From positions 156,803 through 220,802 of the forward strand of contig JBAVAQ010000012.1 of the NCBI GenBank assembly GCA_049585795.1: a DNA stretch of 64,000 nt, in the 5' to 3' direction. Under the pieces are notes generated by a model. The model saw only the letters and a list, made by a program, of their open reading frames with translations, was not told where the DNA came from and did no database searches. Positions 17,463-26,335 of the stretch are shown here, piece after piece. The stretch is from JABDBE01 sp049585795. GTDB lineage: Bacteria > Acidobacteriota > Terriglobia > Terriglobales > Acidobacteriaceae. Made by a program: the position numbers and the translations under genes. Every line of letters starts with the position of its first letter. Position 1 is the stretch's first letter.

Positions 17463-19364
17463 CTACTTCGCCGTAATAATCTCGCTCAACACATCCGGCT
17501 TGGATTCGTCCCGCACTAGGTGCGGATATTGCTCGCCGCCATGATAGTCGATCGTGTAAGTCTTGTAATAATCAGTATTCTCAACCAGCAGCTCCAGCGG
17601 GTCGGCGCTGTTCTTTCCAGCCTTAAGCGCCGCGTCTATATTTTCTGGCGAGAAGCGATGTCCATTCACCGCCACTACCTTCATCCCGGGGCCGATGCCT
17701 GCCTTCGCCGCCGGCATGCCTTCGACCGTGTCAATAATCTTTCCGTCGCCATCCAGCAACAGTCCGATCGAGTATTCGGCGTTGACCCTTTTGCGCTCCT
17801 GCCGGAGTGCCTTTTCCAGTTCCGAGGGAGTCTCGTTATAAACTAATTTCCATCCGCTTCGTTCGATACCGTTAAGCGGCGCGCCGGGACCGTGGTTGGT
17901 AAGCCGTTCCGTCCAGAATCCGCGCCAGTCGTAGGGAGCAACCTCGTTCAACGTATTCACCACGTCATCGAAAGTGTAGGTTTTCACTTCTGGAGGGCCG
18001 CTCTGCCCGCCGTGAAACAGATGGCAAAAGTCATCCATCGACTTCTGGCCATGAGTCTGTTCGCGAATGATCGTATCCACCCACAGCCAGTTCAGAACAT
18101 CTTCGTCGTAATAATCCACCTCTCTTCGCCAGGACTCCCACTGGGGTGGGGCACCCTGCATAGATGGCACTCCGTCGGCCGTATCCTGTAAATTGCGCCA
18201 GGTGCGGCCGGGGACGTGGTCCAAACGCGCGGCGATTAAGGCCAGGCTGTCGCGGAACTGATCGGGAGTGCGCAGTCCGCTGCGAGCGCTTAGCGTATCG
18301 CCTAAATACGAGGTCAGCCCTTCGTACACCCAAAGCAGGTCGTCCTGCATGGGCTTTTCATAATCCGCCGTAGCCAAGTCGGCGGGACGCCGGTACTTTC
18401 CGTTCCAGGAGTGAACGTATTCGTGCGGTAGCAACCCCGCAGCCAGAAGCCGCAGATTTGGGTCAACCAGCCAGCGCTCTGGAGTCCGGCTGTCATTGGA
18501 TTCATGGTGCTCCAGGCCGAAGTGCGCCACGTGGTCGCTCAGGCTATAGAGAAAGTGGTAGTCGCGAAAATGCCGGGCTCCGAAAAGTTTGAAGGCTTGA
18601 TCGGTCAGAGTTTTGTAATGTTCGAGCACGTCCGGCGGAGCATCCAAATCCGCCGGGCTATCGGCAGCAATATCCATTTCCTGCCGCGGGTTTTCGGCTA
18701 GCGGCACGACGCGGAGATACTCGCCAGCGATTACGGGAGAATCTACCAGCATGGTCAGCGGGGCCGAATTGAACTTGATTTCGTTTCCCGATTGTGACGC
18801 GACGGGTAGCGGCGTGCCAAACTTCCAGCCTTCCGGCAGGCGCAGGCTGGCCTGATAAGTGAGTTCATCGGAAGTCCACCCAGCGGGATACAGCAGCACA
18901 GTGTTCCAGCTCAATACAGTCATCTTGTCTGTCGCGGATTCGCCGCCAGTGAACATACCTTCGTCCTTGCCTGTAGGTGAGATAAAGTCCAACGACGCGT
19001 TCACCTGCGTTGCCCCGGCCGGCACTTCGACGTGGAACGTCCACCCGTCGAGGAGATCGCGCCGCCATTTCAGCGTCTGCCCGTTAGCCGTGAACTTCAG
19101 CCCGGCCAAGTCCTGGATTGGCCCCGTGGGGCCGTGTTCGCCAGGAATCCATTTGGGATAGTAGAGCGTGAGTGTGCCCGGAGTGGCTGGAATGGTCAGT
19201 TGCGCATGAAAGATCTTGCGCGGGGCGTCGCTGGCATCGACTGAGAGGGTGATTGTAGGCGCCACTGATTTCGGCGCTGGCTTGTTTTTCTTGGCTGCGA
19301 CCGGCAGTACAGATGCGCAAACCAAAATCAGCGACAAGCAGGCAACGCGGCACGGTAAATTCAT
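17463..19364 (-). CDS. Secreted M61-family metallopeptidase with PDZ domain
   Basis: The 633-residue protein starts with a signal peptide (MNLPCRVACLSLILVCASVLPVAA, here read as residues 1-24). An N-terminal beta domain (about 38-230) precedes a thermolysin-like catalytic domain. The latter has HEYVHSW at 314-320, where His314 and His318 bind zinc and Glu315 is catalytic. EGLTSYLGD supplies the third ligand. A PDZ domain follows near the C-terminus (YSIGLLLDGDGKIID to VVAVNGHRF). This is the arrangement of glycyl aminopeptidases such as the Sphingomonas enzyme. It probably degrades peptides in the periplasm or outside. The mrp gene follows on the same strand after about 50 bp. Confidence 0.93.
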   Translation of the reverse strand: MNLPCRVACLSLILVCASVLPVAAKKNKPAPKSVAPTITLSVDASDAPRKIFHAQLTIPATPGTLTLYYPKWIPGEHGPTGPIQDLAGLKFTANGQTLKWRRDLLDGWTFHVEVPAGATQVNASLDFISPTGKDEGMFTGGESATDKMTVLSWNTVLLYPAGWTSDELTYQASLRLPEGWKFGTPLPVASQSGNEIKFNSAPLTMLVDSPVIAGEYLRVVPLAENPRQEMDIAADSPADLDAPPDVLEHYKTLTDQAFKLFGARHFRDYHFLYSLSDHVAHFGLEHHESNDSRTPERWLVDPNLRLLAAGLLPHEYVHSWNGKYRRPADLATADYEKPMQDDLLWVYEGLTSYLGDTLSARSGLRTPDQFRDSLALIAARLDHVPGRTWRNLQDTADGVPSMQGAPPQWESWRREVDYYDEDVLNWLWVDTIIREQTHGQKSMDDFCHLFHGGQSGPPEVKTYTFDDVVNTLNEVAPYDWRGFWTERLTNHGPGAPLNGIERSGWKLVYNETPSELEKALRQERKRVNAEYSIGLLLDGDGKIIDTVEGMPAAKAGIGPGMKVVAVNGHRFSPENIDAALKAGKNSADPLELLVENTDYYKTYTIDYHGGEQYPHLVRDESKPDVLSEIITAK

Positions 19365-19545
19365 GGGGCTCCTTAGAGTGAACAGAAAGATTGACGAAAC
19401 AGTCGAAGAACAAATGACTATACCAGCGGAGTGTAAGCGTCGTCACGCACACCTTTGAATCGTTCCAGGTTCTGTCCATAGGCTTCGTTGCACTTTCTAA
19501 GCTCGCCTTATGTCTGCGGGTCACAATTCGCGAAGCTGCTTTGCT

Positions 19546-20247
19546 ATGATGCTTTCCGTGCACTCCCATATTCAGCGTGGCCGATTCATTACGTTCGAAG
19601 GTCTCGACGGATGCGGCAAGAGTACGCAACTGGCAAAGCTGGCTGCAGCCCTGCGTGCGCAGGGCCTGCCGGTGGTGGTAACCCGGGAACCCGGTGGCAC
19701 CCCGACGGGAGAGCAAATTCGCCAGCTTCTGCTCGATACGAAGACGTCCTCCCTCGCTCCGCCGGCTGAGTTGGCCTTGATGTTCGCCGCGCGGGCACAG
19801 CACATAGCTGAAGTTATTCATCCTGGGCTTGCCGAAGGTCAGATCGTGCTCTGCGATCGGTTTACCGATTCGACTGAGGCCTATCAAGGTGGGGGACGTA
19901 AATTGGGCAGCGAAGCTGTGCTGGCGCTGCATCGAATTTTGTGCGGTGGTCTGCAGCCTGAACTCACCATCCTGATGGATTCTGACGTAGCTGCAAGTGT
20001 GGACCGAGCACGCCGCCGCAACCGATCTCATTCTGCCAAGAACGGTAAGGGGAAGAGTGATGAGAATCGCTTCGAGCAGGAAAGCCGCGCCTTCTTTGGA
20101 CGAGTGCGAAGCACATATCTTGTCATCGCGAAGCGGGAACCCCAGCGCGTGATCGTGGTGGACGCACGTGGTACTCCCGACGAGACGCACAGGCAAATCG
20201 TGGAGATCGTGCGGCGGAAACTGAAACTGTCTAGAAAGACAGCTTGA
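19546..20247 (+). CDS. tmk: Thymidylate kinase
   Basis: Phosphorylates dTMP to dTDP. The P-loop FEGLDGCGKST is followed by the DRX-type motif TREPGGTPTGEQIR and by LCDRFTDSTEAYQGGGR, the dTMP-binding block. The lid region is arginine-rich (RARRRNR). Length from the ATG at 19546 is 233 residues; earlier (19510) and later (19549) ATGs are possible because no strong ribosome binding site marks one. holB follows after 132 bp on the same strand. That tmk-holB pair is widely conserved, but here it is separated by a large inverted repeat. Confidence 0.95.
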   Translation: MMLSVHSHIQRGRFITFEGLDGCGKSTQLAKLAAALRAQGLPVVVTREPGGTPTGEQIRQLLLDTKTSSLAPPAELALMFAARAQHIAEVIHPGLAEGQIVLCDRFTDSTEAYQGGGRKLGSEAVLALHRILCGGLQPELTILMDSDVAASVDRARRRNRSHSAKNGKGKSDENRFEQESRAFFGRVRSTYLVIAKREPQRVIVVDARGTPDETHRQIVEIVRRKLKLSRKTA

Positions 20248-20251
20248 ATTC

Positions 20252-20367
20252 ACCACAGAGCCACAGAGAAAATCTCAGGGACGAAAGAAAGCACATGAAC
20301 GTTTACCCGGTGGATCAGTAGTATTCTCCATTGGTTGAGCTTTTGATTTTCTCTGTGGCTCTGTGGT
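20252..20367. repeat. 23-bp perfect inverted repeat flanking 70 bp between tmk and holB
   Basis: The arm at 20252-20274 is the exact reverse complement of 20345-20367. Each arm contains CCACAGAG twice in tandem, followed by AAAATC. The 70-bp spacer has no frame of interest. The element could form a long hairpin in the tmk-holB message. It looks like a miniature non-coding mobile repeat. Confidence 0.75.
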
Positions 20368-20379
20368 CGATCAGCCCTT

Positions 20380-21480
20380 ATGGGTTTTTCTGATTTCTAC
20401 GGCAATTCGGAAACTGTCCGACAGTTGCGCGATATGCTGGCGCACGGCCGCTTCCCCCAAGCCGTAATTCTGGCTGGCGCAGCGGGCTCCGGCAAATACA
20501 CCCTGGCTTTGATGCTCGCGAAAGCCATGAATTGCCTGGCTCCCGTCACTACCGATGGCTTGCCGGACTTTTGCGGCAAATGCTCGAACTGCATTCGTAT
20601 CGCGCAGGCAGAAGATCTCAATGCCCGCTTCGCCGAGGCGGTCGAAGCACGCGAAGGCCTGCGCGAAACCGACAAGAAAGACACACGGCTGTTCGTCCAG
20701 ACTCATCCCGATGTGCTGGTGATTCCGCCCGACCCGCCCCAGATGATGATCAAAGTCGATCAGGTGAGGAGGGTGATTGAAACCATCCACTATCGGCCGG
20801 GCGAAGCCAAGGAGCGGGTGTACATTTTTACCGACTCGGCGTTCATGAAAGAGGCTGCCAACTCTCTGCTGAAAGTGTTGGAAGAACCGCCCGAGTTCGC
20901 GACCATTTTCTTGTTGACTGAGAATGCGGGCGAGTTATTACCGACGATTCGGTCGCGATCGATGGTAGTCACGCTGGGCGCGCTCCCCACCGCAGACCTT
21001 GAACAATACCTGGCGAAGAACCGTCCCGACTGGAATCCGAAACAGCGGGCGCTGGTGGCCCGTTTGTCGGAAGGTGCTGTGGGCCGCGCCCGCGGTTTTG
21101 ATCTTGCGGCCTACACGGCGGCGCGCGCGCATGCACTCGCGATTCTCGGCTCAGCCTTGCGCGCCAGCGATCACAGCGAGCTTTTCAAAATCACGGAGAC
21201 CTATCGCGCGGGGGCCGAGGGCCGCGAAAAAACGGAGAAATTGCTGCGCGCGCTCTACTCACTCTTGCAGGACTTGACGTTCTTAAATTCAGGGACGCCG
21301 GAGTTGGTTCGCAACACTGACATTTTGGCTGAACTGAAGGCGTTGGCTGAATTGGCGGATTTTGCGTGGATTAGTTTGGCGTCTGAGCGGTTGGCTGAGG
21401 TGGGGCGCGGAATGCGGAGGAATTTGTTGCGGTCGTTGTCGTTGGATTCGTTTGCGACGGGGTTGGAGATGAGAAGTTAG
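20380..21480 (+). CDS. holB: DNA polymerase III delta-prime subunit
   Basis: A subunit of the clamp-loader that places the beta clamp on DNA. The 366-residue protein begins GFSDFYGNSETVRQL, as in DnaX/HolB AAA+ folds. The P-loop is GAAGSGKYT, with Tyr in place of the usual Ser/Thr after Lys. This fits delta-prime, which need not hydrolyse ATP. FCGKCSNC, with an earlier Cys, forms the zinc module, and LLKVLEEPPEFATIFLL is the conserved sensor region. The SRC-like motif reads TIRSRSM. It follows tmk. A 13-base sequence AGAAGTTAGCGGT straddles the stop codon and recurs about 20 bp later, a small duplication. Confidence 0.92.
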   Translation: MGFSDFYGNSETVRQLRDMLAHGRFPQAVILAGAAGSGKYTLALMLAKAMNCLAPVTTDGLPDFCGKCSNCIRIAQAEDLNARFAEAVEAREGLRETDKKDTRLFVQTHPDVLVIPPDPPQMMIKVDQVRRVIETIHYRPGEAKERVYIFTDSAFMKEAANSLLKVLEEPPEFATIFLLTENAGELLPTIRSRSMVVTLGALPTADLEQYLAKNRPDWNPKQRALVARLSEGAVGRARGFDLAAYTAARAHALAILGSALRASDHSELFKITETYRAGAEGREKTEKLLRALYSLLQDLTFLNSGTPELVRNTDILAELKALAELADFAWISLASERLAEVGRGMRRNLLRSLSLDSFATGLEMRS

Positions 21481-21564
21481 CGGTTAGAAATTAGAAGTTA
21501 GCGGTCAACGCCCGAGAGTTTTTCCGCAACCTCTGAAGTCGTACCCTTCCCCGGGGATGGCGAT

Positions 21565-22740
21565 TTATTTGGTGGGCATTACCAGCTTTGCGATGGTGGC
21601 CAACTGCATGTTCGACGTGCCTTCGTAGATTTTGCCGATCTTCGAATCACGCCAGTATTTTTCTACCGGATAATCTTTGGTGAATCCGTAGCCGCCGTAG
21701 ATTTCGATGGCTAGCGACGTGACTCGCTCCGCTACTTGCGAGCAGAACAGCTTGGTCATCGCAGCTTCTTTAACAAACGGGATGCCGGCATCTTTCATGC
21801 GGGCGGCGTTGTACACCATGAGGCGTGCGGCTTCGATTTCGGTAGCCATTTGGGCGATCTGAAACTGGATGCCCTGAAAATCGGCGATGGATTTCCCGAA
21901 CTGCTTACGTTCTTGCGCGTATTTTGCGGCGTATTCCCACGCGCCACGAGCTACGCCCGCCATCTGCGCACCGATTCCGATGCGGCCTTCGTTCAGAGTC
22001 TCAATGGCGATTTTGTATCCCTTGCCTACTTCGCCCAGAACGTTCGACTTGGGAACTCTGCAATCCTCCAAGATCAACTCGCAGGTCGAGGAAGCGCGGA
22101 TGCCGAGCTTGTCTTCTTTCTTGCCGACGGTGAATCCCGGAAAATCCTTCTCGATGATGAAAGCGGTGATGCCTTTGTATCCCGCGGCGGGATCGACGGT
22201 GGCAAACAGAATGAAGAGACCGGCTTCTTTGCCATTCGTGATCCAGAGCTTGCGTCCGTTGAGAATGTAATCGCTTCCCTTCAGTTCCGCTTTCGTTTGC
22301 AGCGCAAACGCGTCCGAGCCCGAACCTGCTTCGCTCAGCGCGTACGCGCCGCACAGGTCCGCAACCATTCGCGGCAGATAGCGCTTTTTTTGATCTTCGG
22401 TCGTCCAGCGCAGCAGAGCGTTGTTGACCAACGTGTTTTGGACGTCAACGATTACGCCGGCGGAAGCATCCACGCGTGAAAGCTCTTCAACCGCGAGGAT
22501 TGCTTCGAAAAATTTGCCGCCTGCGCCGCCGTATTGCTCGGGCACTTCGATTCCCATCAATCCGAGTTGAAAGAACTGGTGAATGAGGTCTTTGTCGAAG
22601 ACGCCTTTTTCGTCCATCTCTTTCACTAGCGGGCGAACTTTTTCTTCGGCGAATTGGCGGATGTTGTCGCGGAAAAGAATTTCGTCTTCGGTGAAACTGG
22701 TCAGGGGTGTCGGCGACGCAAACTGGAGCACATCGGGCAT
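21565..22740 (-). CDS. Acyl-CoA dehydrogenase
   Basis: FAD enzyme that introduces the alpha-beta double bond into acyl-CoA. From the ATG at 22740 the product has 391 residues, usual for short- or branched-chain types. That start has AAGGTG seven bases upstream; a longer frame reaches 22785. The signatures GAYALSEAGSGSDA, WITNG and QMAGVARGAWEYA are present. The catalytic base is Glu373 in IYEGTSNMQ, the position found in short-chain and butyryl-type enzymes. Electron transfer flavoprotein genes are not in the window. It lies 79 bp downstream of the MerR-TPR gene on the same strand. Confidence 0.95.
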   Translation of the reverse strand: MPDVLQFASPTPLTSFTEDEILFRDNIRQFAEEKVRPLVKEMDEKGVFDKDLIHQFFQLGLMGIEVPEQYGGAGGKFFEAILAVEELSRVDASAGVIVDVQNTLVNNALLRWTTEDQKKRYLPRMVADLCGAYALSEAGSGSDAFALQTKAELKGSDYILNGRKLWITNGKEAGLFILFATVDPAAGYKGITAFIIEKDFPGFTVGKKEDKLGIRASSTCELILEDCRVPKSNVLGEVGKGYKIAIETLNEGRIGIGAQMAGVARGAWEYAAKYAQERKQFGKSIADFQGIQFQIAQMATEIEAARLMVYNAARMKDAGIPFVKEAAMTKLFCSQVAERVTSLAIEIYGGYGFTKDYPVEKYWRDSKIGKIYEGTSNMQLATIAKLVMPTK

Positions 22741-22818
22741 ACAAGCACCTTCGAGAGCAGGATGGCGAACTGCAAATTCTAGCACTTGCAGATGGGAACA
22801 GGAATCAGACCAGGAGAA

Positions 22819-23727
22819 TCAGTTCCGGTGGCCGCCATGCACCAGCTTGAGGCCGTCGGCTTGCAGGATGCGCTGGATTTGATTGCGGGCGTGTACCGCC
22901 CAGGGGCCCGAGGTGTCCAACTTTACATAGGCACGCCAGTGTTTCAGAGCCTTGCGCGGTTCGCGGATCTTCTCGTAGGCCAGCGCCAGATTGTAATGAG
23001 CGTCGCCGTAGGTGGGGGCGAGTTGCAGAGCGGTGTTATAAGCCTGGATCGCTTCCGCTACGCGTCCAGTCTCGTCAAGCACGTTGCCCAGGTCGAAATA
23101 GGCCAGGGCGTAGCGGGGATCGATTGCAATCGCTGCGCGGTAATGCTTTTCAGACAACGTGTAATCCTGGCGGTTGTAATGCAGTGTGCCCAGGTTGATG
23201 TGCGCGGCCGCGTGGTCGGGGTCCACTTCCAGCACTCGCTGATAAGCGGTGATCGCCTGTGCCTGCGTATTCGGATCTTCCTCCAATGCGATGCCTTGCG
23301 CGAAAAGGGCGGCAACGTCGGCGGGGAACGGTCCCGGGATGACCAACGGAGTTGCGGCTTTGGGCGGCGTCGTGCTGGTGACCACATTGTTTCGGGCGGA
23401 GAAGTCAAACATGAACTGGCCGGCAATGGGTTCGACCAACCTGCCTTCGTGGCGAAACGCGACGCGGCTTCCGGTGCTGACTGTACCGGCCTCGAGCAAT
23501 GGATTTTCCATTCCAGCCGCCTGCTTCTGCATGGCCTCGAGAGATTGCCGGATCACTGCGGGCCGCACCTTTGCGGCGCACAGGTCGCGAACTTTCTTGA
23601 TTTGCAGCAGGTCAAAAAAGGCATAGCTCTCGGCGGCGGCTACCAGTCCGGCTTTTTCCCAACCTGCCAACTGACGCGCCGTGAGCCGAAGAATCCGGAG
23701 CAAGTCTGCTCGACTATAACGGTACAC
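22819..23727 (-). CDS. MerR-type HTH protein with four TPR repeats
   Basis: The N-terminus (VYRYSRADLLRILRLTARQL, then GWEKAGLV, then YAFFDLLQIKKVRDLC) is a MerR-like winged helix. Four tetratricopeptide repeats fill roughly residues 145-285, ending ALKHWRAYVKLD. MerR domains bind DNA and TPRs bind proteins, so it may be a regulator that responds through protein contacts. An upstream in-frame ATG at 23859 exists. However, a clear promoter at 23753-23781 lies inside that extension, and the HTH begins at the GTG at 23727, so the shorter 302-residue form is chosen. No Shine-Dalgarno is evident. The acyl-CoA dehydrogenase gene follows on the same strand; a regulatory link is a guess. Confidence 0.75.
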   Translation of the reverse strand: MYRYSRADLLRILRLTARQLAGWEKAGLVAAAESYAFFDLLQIKKVRDLCAAKVRPAVIRQSLEAMQKQAAGMENPLLEAGTVSTGSRVAFRHEGRLVEPIAGQFMFDFSARNNVVTSTTPPKAATPLVIPGPFPADVAALFAQGIALEEDPNTQAQAITAYQRVLEVDPDHAAAHINLGTLHYNRQDYTLSEKHYRAAIAIDPRYALAYFDLGNVLDETGRVAEAIQAYNTALQLAPTYGDAHYNLALAYEKIREPRKALKHWRAYVKLDTSGPWAVHARNQIQRILQADGLKLVHGGHRN

Positions 23728-23752
23728 GGTTTTAAGGAATCGTTCGATCTCT

Positions 23753-23781
23753 ATTATCCGAAGTTGGGCTGGCGTTGGCAA
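23753..23781 (-). promoter_or_regulatory. Promoter of the MerR-TPR gene
   Basis: On the minus strand TTGCCA (23781-23776) and GATAAT (23758-23753) are 17 bp apart. The expected start lies about 20 bases before the GTG at 23727 and decides against the longer reading frame. Confidence 0.55.
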
Positions 23782-23925
23782 GTGGAAAGAAGACTCTAAA
23801 GGAATCTGAAAAGGCAACTTGCACAGGCTCTGGTGCAACGACAGACTGGACGGGTTCATCCTGGTGGACCAGCGCCATTCCGACCGGACCTATTGCGACG
23901 CTTGCTATACGAGTTGTTCTCGAAA

Positions 23926-24070
23926 GACGTCATCCTGAACCGGGCGTCCGGGTGAAGGATCTCGCGCGGAGCGCCACGCTTTTGTGGGTGGTCTAAGCCC
24001 AGCATTCAACCGCATTCCCGTCAATCCGCGCGAGATCCTTCGCGGCCTGACGGCCCCTCAGGATGGCGTC
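23926..24070. repeat. 145-bp interspersed palindromic repeat element
   Basis: The ends GACGTCATCCTGA (23926-23938) and TCAGGATGGCGTC (24058-24070) are inverted with one mismatch. Inner arms GAAGGATCTCGCGCGGA (23954-23970) and its exact reverse complement (24025-24041) form a second, 17-bp stem. The sequence style (TCATCCTGA ... GAAGGATCTCGCGC) recalls repeats scattered through many soil bacterial genomes. It lies between two divergently transcribed genes and has no coding potential. Confidence 0.65.
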
Positions 24071-24179
24071 AATTTAAACCGGAGTCGCTCAAACGCGCAT
24101 CAGGAGTTGGAGCCTTCATGAGTTATCATGGGCTTCGTCCCTCAGAAGAGCTCGCATCATCGCCCTCAAACGCAAAGCC

Positions 24180-24854
24180 GTGCAAGATATGGAGTCGACG
24201 AAAGAAATGACCGGACTGGTCCAGCAGGCCTGCCTGGTTGCGAAAGATGCCGCGTTCAACCTGCGCGACTATCTCGAGAATTCCTCCAACATGGCATTCA
24301 TCGCGGTAAAGGACTGCGAGAAAGAACTCGACCGCGCCGAACGCAAAATCGACGACGGAATTACCCATGCCATCACGCAAGTCAGCGAGGAGGAAGCACG
24401 CGAACTGCTCGCCTGCCTGAAATTCATTATTGATCTGGAGCGCATTGGAGATCTGACCTGGTCGGTTGCGCAACGCCTGCTGCGCCTGACCCCGAAGATT
24501 CTTCGCGATGACCGCCGGGATTTAATTGCGATGGCGGACATCCTGGAAAAAATGCTGGAAGTCGTACACGACGGTTTTGTGAATCGCGATCTGGAAGCGG
24601 CAAACTGGATATTAAAAACCGACTCCCAGATTGACCATGTCTGTCGCGCGGTCTTTCAGCGGCATCTGGAAAGTAAAGCCAAAGACCGTCCCCGTGACTA
24701 CAGCACCAATCTGCTGCTGATGGCCCAGGCTTTTGAACGCGCCGGAGATCACACCAAGAATCTGGGCGAAGAGTTGGTTCACCTGGTGGAAGGCCGCAGC
24801 GTCCGCCACGAACCGAAACGGCCCAGAAGTTCGCGCGCGGCCAACGAAGCATAG
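24180..24854 (+). CDS. PhoU-domain protein
   Basis: The 224-residue product is all-helical, with two PhoU repeats, including LERIGDLTWSVAQRL in the first half and AQAFERAGDHTKNLGEELV in the second. The E(R)xGD-type metal-binding motifs are present in both repeats. PhoU links phosphate uptake by PstSCAB to the PhoR/PhoB system. No pst or pho gene lies nearby, so its partner is unknown; related PhoU-like proteins also act with Na/Pi cotransporters. The start may be GTG at 24180 or ATG at 24189. The basic C-terminal tail (EPKRPRSSRAANEA) is unusual but not informative. Confidence 0.85.
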   Translation: MQDMESTKEMTGLVQQACLVAKDAAFNLRDYLENSSNMAFIAVKDCEKELDRAERKIDDGITHAITQVSEEEARELLACLKFIIDLERIGDLTWSVAQRLLRLTPKILRDDRRDLIAMADILEKMLEVVHDGFVNRDLEAANWILKTDSQIDHVCRAVFQRHLESKAKDRPRDYSTNLLLMAQAFERAGDHTKNLGEELVHLVEGRSVRHEPKRPRSSRAANEA

Positions 24855-24884
24855 ATGTTGTCTGATCAGGGAGCGGTGCTGAAA

Positions 24885-26222
24885 TCATTTCTGTTCGCCC
24901 GGCTTGCAAGTATCGCCTTCCGCGCTGAAATTCATCTTTTGGAAGTCGAAAGTGTAGCTTTTCAATCGGCCGAGAACCAGTTGACCGATGTTGCCGTAGA
25001 ATTTGTCCTCCGAATGTGCTCTTGGTTGTGTGATCACAGGAAGCTGGTTGAGCGACACGCAGGCTCCGCCCATCTTTATGTTCACTTTGCCGGTCAAGTA
25101 AGCGGGATAGGATCGCACACCACCCGCGCCGGCCAAATCGAAACTTCCAATCGTTCGCGACGCGAAATCGCTTCTGTGCTCAAGGTAATATTGCATCGTG
25201 AAAAATGTACCCGCCGAGCCAGTATCAATGGTGAACAGCCGTTCCGTCCCTTCGACCTCGGCGGCAACTACTGGCATGAGTCTCTGTAGGAAAAGATTCT
25301 CTTCGCCTCCGGAGGTTCCAGTTGCCGGGCTCAATCCCACGCCGAATCGTCCGTCGGCGAAGAACGTGATTCGCCCCAGTGCCGACAAAACCGGGAAGCC
25401 TATGCTGCCGGGAATGAGGTAGTGTAGCGAAGGAACCACCAGATCTTTGTCGTCGATCACGATAACGGCAACGCTTTTTATTTTTGCCTCACCGAGTCGA
25501 AGCTCGGGAATCACTGCGGTACGAATTGCCATCCTTCGCCCAGCAATGCCCCGAGACGTGGCGGTTGAGTTCGAGAGCTTGAGGCCGAGTCGCTGGGCCA
25601 GGCTGACACTTATCGCCGACAGATTTGCTCCAGTGTCGAGGATCAGCGATTCGTGAAACTTCCCAAAGTCCACCCACACTTCCGGCAGCCCGACTCTGTC
25701 TTTGCGGGTCGGAATAGTAAATGGTTCCTTCACTTCGACGGACTGAGGAGGCGACCCTCGCAGCAAGTTCCACCGCGCTGCCTCTCGGGTCGCTCGTTGG
25801 CGCTCGCTCTCGTCCATCAGCAATCCGAAACGTCTTTCCAATTCATCGTACGTGTTTGCCGCATCCGAATAGCGGAAGGACTTTTCGTAATCGTCAGCCA
25901 GCGTGCTCAGCGTCATCACTGCGCGCTCCTTGTCACCGCTGGACAAAGAGGGCACTAGCGGTTCAAGCATCCTGATGGAATCGGCAACCCGGTTACGCCG
26001 GTTAGCCATGACGCCGTCGAAGAACGTGCGATCTGAAACCGACAGATTCGATTTCGACGCAAGTGCTGTGTCCAGTTCCAGATAACGTCGATCGCGTAGA
26101 AGTTGATTCAGGTCGGCCGTTCCGGGCGGGGCGCCCGCGTCCTTTGACTGAAGCGCAGAAGACCACACGAAGACAACAAGCGCGCACGATATGGCAGTAG
26201 CAATGGCGGCAAGAGACCGCAT
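24885..26222 (-). CDS. Exported retropepsin-like aspartyl protease with two DTG sites
   Basis: A signal peptide or anchor covers residues 4-24. A helical region (35-155) resembling TPR-type repeats follows. Two retropepsin-like domains come next: LILDTGANLSAIS with Asp196 and FTIDTGSAGTFF with Asp333. Each DTG is followed by a hydrophobic-hydrophobic-Gly segment typical of aspartic proteases. Having two active-site halves in one chain resembles a monomeric pepsin-like arrangement, while most bacterial members have one and dimerise. It converges with the phoU-like gene (30 bp between stops). Substrates are unknown. Confidence 0.8.
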   Translation of the reverse strand: MRSLAAIATAISCALVVFVWSSALQSKDAGAPPGTADLNQLLRDRRYLELDTALASKSNLSVSDRTFFDGVMANRRNRVADSIRMLEPLVPSLSSGDKERAVMTLSTLADDYEKSFRYSDAANTYDELERRFGLLMDESERQRATREAARWNLLRGSPPQSVEVKEPFTIPTRKDRVGLPEVWVDFGKFHESLILDTGANLSAISVSLAQRLGLKLSNSTATSRGIAGRRMAIRTAVIPELRLGEAKIKSVAVIVIDDKDLVVPSLHYLIPGSIGFPVLSALGRITFFADGRFGVGLSPATGTSGGEENLFLQRLMPVVAAEVEGTERLFTIDTGSAGTFFTMQYYLEHRSDFASRTIGSFDLAGAGGVRSYPAYLTGKVNIKMGGACVSLNQLPVITQPRAHSEDKFYGNIGQLVLGRLKSYTFDFQKMNFSAEGDTCKPGEQK

Positions 26223-26335
26223 GGTCTTTAGACTGCGTTCAGAGTACCTCGAAACACAGCTCTCCGCTTATTGGATGCGAAACTGAACCGCGAGAGACAC
26301 TCTCCCCTCGGACCGCAGGTGGCATAAATCTGCGG

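Noticed and set aside
19084..20256. Long minus-strand frame of 390 residues opposite tmk
   Set aside because: It runs antisense through the whole tmk gene and into the M61 peptidase gene in another frame, with no family motif. It is a shadow caused by codon bias.
22786..23799. 337-residue plus-strand frame opposite the MerR-TPR gene
   Set aside because: The minus strand carries an obvious HTH-TPR protein in the same region; this frame has no family features.
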